Notes under the pieces: model-generated
The model's input: only the letters and a program-made list of their open reading frames with translations
What the model was told of the DNA's origin: nothing
Database searches by the model: none
Source: Enterovibrio qingdaonensis
GTDB taxonomy: Bacteria > Pseudomonadota > Gammaproteobacteria > Enterobacterales > Vibrionaceae
Direction: 5' to 3'
Assembly: GCF_028683135.1 (NCBI RefSeq)
Contig: NZ_JAJUBB010000004.1
Location: 124,001-188,000 of the forward strand
Length of the DNA: 64,000 nt
Shown here: positions 60,940 to 64,000 of the stretch, in pieces
How the letters are laid out: each line of letters begins with the position of its first letter
Position numbering within the stretch: the first letter of the stretch is position 1
Position numbers and translations under genes: made by a program

Positions 60940-60961
60940 TTTTTGGTTGCGTTAAAACACG

Positions 60962-60992
60962 AAGAGCGGGCTTTGCCCGCTCTTTCTTTTTT
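60962..60992 (+). terminator. Terminator after the DUF2750 gene
   Basis: The 10-bp perfect stem AAGAGCGGGC / GCCCGCTCTT with a 3-base loop is followed by TCTTTTTTT. Confidence 0.9.
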
Positions 60993-61156
60993 TGGCTTCT
61001 AAACTGCAAATTTTGACTGTCTTATCAGTTGGGTGTAATTGATAAATCAAACAAGAATCAGAAGTCAGATTGCGAGCAGTAATTTATATATCCAATATGA
61101 AATTATTGGTGACGTTGACCTAAGTTTTTACTTACTGTCAATTACTCACGAATAAC

Positions 61157-62584
61157 ATGTCTGTTTTTCTAAAAACCTTATTTACAAGCGTATGTATCAT
61201 AGCGATGTTTGTCATAGACCCGCTAGGGATTAGGGTTTCTGCGGAAAAACACTATGAAGATCATATACTACGCCTACTTTCGCCATTTTTTAGCGAGAAA
61301 GTATCTAATAAAGTAACCGTCATTCTGATCGATGAAGCATTTTTAGAAAAAACAGAACGCTTCCCCGTAAATTACACAAACCTTTCCAGACTATTAAAAG
61401 TCACGGGGTATCATCAACCTAACGCCGTTTTTTTTGACATTCTTCAACATCATAAACATTCAGATCGATTTGAGCGTTGGCTAAAAACACTAGATAAAAC
61501 CAACTTCCCAGTTTTTATGGCAAGCGACCCTGAGTATGATTCACCCACGCGCTTAAAAAACCCAGACTCCATACGAAGTCAATTAAATGCAGTTTCCACG
61601 TTTGTCTCTGTGTCTTGGAGTGGAGAAAAACATTATTATCCATTGTCTGTTACTGCTTATGAGCAAGACATACCTTCTGCAGCTCTCGCACTATATCGTG
61701 TCTATTGTGAAAAGATGGCTTTGAAATGCCAGAAAAACCAAACGAATAGTTCATATGAAAACTCAATGGTAATCCAATGGACCAATAAATTTGACTCTCA
61801 TCAGAACAAGTTCAGATATGTAGGTGAAGCCTGCAACGCATTACCTAAAAGCAACATCGGAAGTATGTTTGAAACACTGTGGACGCTATTGGTGCAAGGC
61901 CTGATACCTGAAGAAAAACTAGATGATAAGCTTCGAAATAAATGCCCACCTGTGCTGACGATTTCTGCCCACTCTTTGATTCAACCTGGGGCGTCAAAAT
62001 CCCCGATACTGAAAGAAGCAATCCAAGGCCGTTTAGTACTTTTTGGTTACCACTTAAGTGGTGGTACAGACACTGTAATTTCTCCTGTGCATGGAAAGCT
62101 TCCCGGCGTTTATAATCACGCTATGGCACTCGAAAACCTTCTTGAAAAAGGAGAAAATTATTGGAATGTCCCTGCTTCAACGGGATTCTTTAACCTCAGT
62201 ATTGCTGACATCTTCGAAATTGCTATACAAATCAGTGTTCTATTTACCGTTATTTGGTACCGATATTCACATTTGGAAACCAATGATGCTTCTCAAGAAA
62301 GTCTGTTATCAGGTTTAAAGCCAGTCATATTTGTTTCTCTTTTGATCTTGCTAACTATCCTATTTTCCGACCAGCTTTTAGATATAGGGGTATCAAATTG
62401 GTACGCACTTCCACTCATTCTTATTCTCGATATACCTATTTTCTTCTATTTCATGTTGGAGTCATTAAAGAAACGAATGCAGGTCATTAATAAAGTAGCA
62501 GTCAGAAAATCGAAGGTCAGATTTCTTTTGGTAAAACGAAGAGTTAAACGCAAACAAAATGTCATTTTCAAGGAGGCAAAATGA
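61157..62584 (+). CDS. CHASE2-domain membrane protein
   Basis: This 475-residue protein has one N-terminal membrane helix (about 5-22). A large periplasmic CHASE2 sensor domain follows (about 40-325: VTVILIDEAFLEKTERFPVNY, PNAVFFDILQHHKHSDRF, GRLVLFGYHLSGGTDTVISPVHGKLPGVYNHAMALENLL). Three C-terminal membrane helices (about 350-440) lead to a short basic cytoplasmic tail. There is no kinase or cyclase output domain, so it works by contact with other proteins. Its stop overlaps the next start in ATGA. It is the first gene of a three-gene operon with the small secreted protein and an M48 protease. Confidence 0.85.
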   Translation: MSVFLKTLFTSVCIIAMFVIDPLGIRVSAEKHYEDHILRLLSPFFSEKVSNKVTVILIDEAFLEKTERFPVNYTNLSRLLKVTGYHQPNAVFFDILQHHKHSDRFERWLKTLDKTNFPVFMASDPEYDSPTRLKNPDSIRSQLNAVSTFVSVSWSGEKHYYPLSVTAYEQDIPSAALALYRVYCEKMALKCQKNQTNSSYENSMVIQWTNKFDSHQNKFRYVGEACNALPKSNIGSMFETLWTLLVQGLIPEEKLDDKLRNKCPPVLTISAHSLIQPGASKSPILKEAIQGRLVLFGYHLSGGTDTVISPVHGKLPGVYNHAMALENLLEKGENYWNVPASTGFFNLSIADIFEIAIQISVLFTVIWYRYSHLETNDASQESLLSGLKPVIFVSLLILLTILFSDQLLDIGVSNWYALPLILILDIPIFFYFMLESLKKRMQVINKVAVRKSKVRFLLVKRRVKRKQNVIFKEAK

Positions 62585-62952
62585 AATATATCTTTATTGC
62601 AGTAGCATCTTTAGTTGTACCGCTAACTCAGGCCATTGCCGCTGACGACGATGTAAAAATATTAAAATTCCTGATGAGTGAAGTAGAAATATGTGACGAA
62701 AATTACAACTGTTTAGATGTGGAAACCAAAACATTACCCGACCCACAAAAAAAAGCCATTCCGGTAGTCGGTTATGACAAGAATGAAGGAATGTTGAAGT
62801 TTGTCGTAGAACAACAGGAGAAGTGGGTTCACCAAACAGAAGTCGAGCTAAATAGGAAAGCAGAGGCATCCGTAATCTGCACTAACCAGAAAATTTCGCG
62901 GAAAAGTGATAAAGAAGTTTTTGCCACTTATGGACTTGGGGAGGGATGCTAG
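62581..62952 (+). CDS. Small exported protein of unknown function
   Basis: This 123-residue protein has a signal peptide (MKYIFIAVASLVVPLTQAIA). The mature part has four cysteines (EICDENYNCLDV, SVICTNQ and GEGC at the very end), probably in two disulfides. It overlaps the CHASE2 stop by four bases (ATGA) with AAGGAGG upstream, and its stop touches the start of the M48 gene, so all three are co-translated. It could bridge the sensor and the protease. Confidence 0.7.
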   Translation: MKYIFIAVASLVVPLTQAIAADDDVKILKFLMSEVEICDENYNCLDVETKTLPDPQKKAIPVVGYDKNEGMLKFVVEQQEKWVHQTEVELNRKAEASVICTNQKISRKSDKEVFATYGLGEGC

Positions 62953-64000
62953 ATGCTTTTAAAAGCTTTCATACCAGTAGCCACTCTACTATTGCTGTCA
63001 GGATGTGGGCTGGCAACCCTTACAGGTAGCACTTACGAATCCTTTGATGGGAAATTCATTGAACAAGAAACCAACAAAGAGAAAGAGATAGAAAACACAG
63101 ACTCAAGCAAAACAGCTAACAAGCAACCGCAAGAGAACGACGTCTCAATCTCTGGTATCCGTGCGGCATCAGACAAAGACTTAATGAGAAACCCTTACGC
63201 TCACAAATACCTAAATAAAATACTCGACAGGGTGGTAATTGCTTGGGGAAAGGAACTGCCAAATCCAGTTTATCTTTCAATCACCACTGATCGCTCGTAC
63301 ACAGCAAGTGCTAGCAACGACACCATTATGATTTCACTCGGTGTACTGGCAGATGCTGAGTCAGAAGATGAGATTGCATTTATTATTGCCCACGAACTAT
63401 CGCACATTCTGCTCAAACACAATGAAACCAATGAATATTTTGCTAAGCAAAAAGCACTGGTATCCAAAGCCGCAAACGTCGCAATGGTGACGGCGAGTTT
63501 ACAGGATGTAAATACGACTAAAACCACAACTGGTTTGAAAGTAAACTTTGTCACCTCTGAAGAAACAGCAGGCCAAGTCGGCGACATCTATCGTACTGGG
63601 TTGACCATCAACAGACTCAGTCGAGATATAATTAGCTCATCAATGAGCCGATCTGACGAAGATGAATCTGACTTGATGGCTATAGATTTGATCGCCAAAG
63701 CAGGATACTCCCCTTCAGCTTACCAAGATGTTATGCAGCGTATGGCCAGCAGTCAAACGTTCAACGAAGCACAGCTAGCTGCAAAGAAACAAGACTTCCA
63801 AAGCTTTGTCAGTATGGCATCTGAAGCCAATAAAAAAATATCTGGGCTAAATACTGAAACGCTACTTTATATGGCCGCAAATGAGGCGTCGACGCGTCTA
63901 CTGCAGAGCTTTGCTGACAGACATAACTCCCCCGAAGAACGCGAAATCGATCTCGCACATTATGTAAAACGTGAATACAGAAAAGAACGCAAGAGAAGAT
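62953..64000 (+). CDS. M48 family metalloprotease lipoprotein (3' end outside window)
   Basis: The protein is open from the ATG to the window end (349 codons visible) with no stop. The lipobox LLSGC gives Cys18. The zinc site HELSH lies at residues 147-151, with a second acidic element DEDESD around 235-240 that would supply the third ligand. The first part (about 40-80) is charged and disordered. M48 peptidases of this kind act in the periplasm, for example in outer-membrane protein quality control. It begins directly after the small exported protein, in an operon with the CHASE2 sensor. The C-terminus is unknown. Confidence 0.85.
   Translation, partial: MLLKAFIPVATLLLLSGCGLATLTGSTYESFDGKFIEQETNKEKEIENTDSSKTANKQPQENDVSISGIRAASDKDLMRNPYAHKYLNKILDRVVIAWGKELPNPVYLSITTDRSYTASASNDTIMISLGVLADAESEDEIAFIIAHELSHILLKHNETNEYFAKQKALVSKAANVAMVTASLQDVNTTKTTTGLKVNFVTSEETAGQVGDIYRTGLTINRLSRDIISSSMSRSDEDESDLMAIDLIAKAGYSPSAYQDVMQRMASSQTFNEAQLAAKKQDFQSFVSMASEANKKISGLNTETLLYMAANEASTRLLQSFADRHNSPEEREIDLAHYVKREYRKERKRR

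Noticed and set aside
1-64000. CRISPR arrays, tRNA or rRNA genes
   Set aside because: No regularly spaced repeats, cloverleaf-like stretches or rRNA signatures were found on reading both strands.

Overview
The window is bacterial chromosome, most likely from a marine gammaproteobacterium of the Vibrionaceae (Vibrio, Grimontia, Enterovibrio or Photobacterium type). The reasons are moderate GC content, many GGAG-type ribosome binding sites, a sigma-54-driven Hcp/VgrG type VI secretion island, a YegD-type Hsp70, a RhlE-type helicase and several small lipoproteins. No 16S, tRNA, CRISPR array, intact insertion sequence or prophage was seen, and the species cannot be fixed from this stretch.

Layout. 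1-6.4 kb: the 3' end of a glutamate synthase-family gene, a secreted chorismate mutase, a nitrilase-family amidase, a secreted Calx-beta protein, a small cupin, an EamA exporter and a HAD phosphatase. 6.4-10.7 kb: an operon of PTS IIC, glycosylasparaginase, IIB and IIA, apparently for uptake and splitting of GlcNAc-asparagine, with a convergent, catalytically eroded transposase-like protein. 10.8-13.2 kb: a ClbS/DfsB protein and DcuC. 13.3-20.6 kb: the most unusual part, an eight-gene periplasmic heme/copper cluster read leftward from a porin, with a divergent LysR regulator. It holds a tetraheme NapC/NirT quinol dehydrogenase, a diheme protein fused to two Lcl/DUF1566 domains, a monoheme cytochrome, a beta-propeller, and the copper/thiol helpers PCuAC, SCO and TlpA. 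No known terminal reductase is present.

20.6-38.6 kb is mixed housekeeping and accessory sequence: a HAD protein with altered catalytic residues, four lipoproteins, YegD, a glycosyltransferase/acyltransferase pair, a MATE exporter, an RNA helicase, an iron alcohol dehydrogenase, a nucleoside hydrolase, an ECF42-type sigma factor with its DGPF/YCII partner and a visible matching promoter, DUF3820 and DUF4395. 38.7-47.5 kb is an auxiliary T6SS island: sigma-54 promoter, hcp, vgrG, a DUF4123 adaptor, a large LysM effector, then a convergent formylglycine-generating-enzyme-like lipoprotein (immunity candidate) and two AT-rich orphan genes.

47.7-64 kb holds a type II NADH dehydrogenase, a DAACS symporter, a Gfo/Idh/MocA oxidoreductase, an ABM monooxygenase, a three-gene NitT/TauT-type ABC transporter, a PAS-HTH regulator divergent from a cupin and an unknown secreted 505-residue protein, an orphan NapF ferredoxin, a phospholipase D lipoprotein, DUF2750, and an operon of CHASE2 protein, small secreted protein and M48 metalloprotease lipoprotein that leaves the window.

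Family names rest on motifs read by eye from the translations; no database search was run. Starts were chosen by ribosome binding site, signal peptide and overlap with the neighbouring gene, and are stated where they differ from the longest reading frame.
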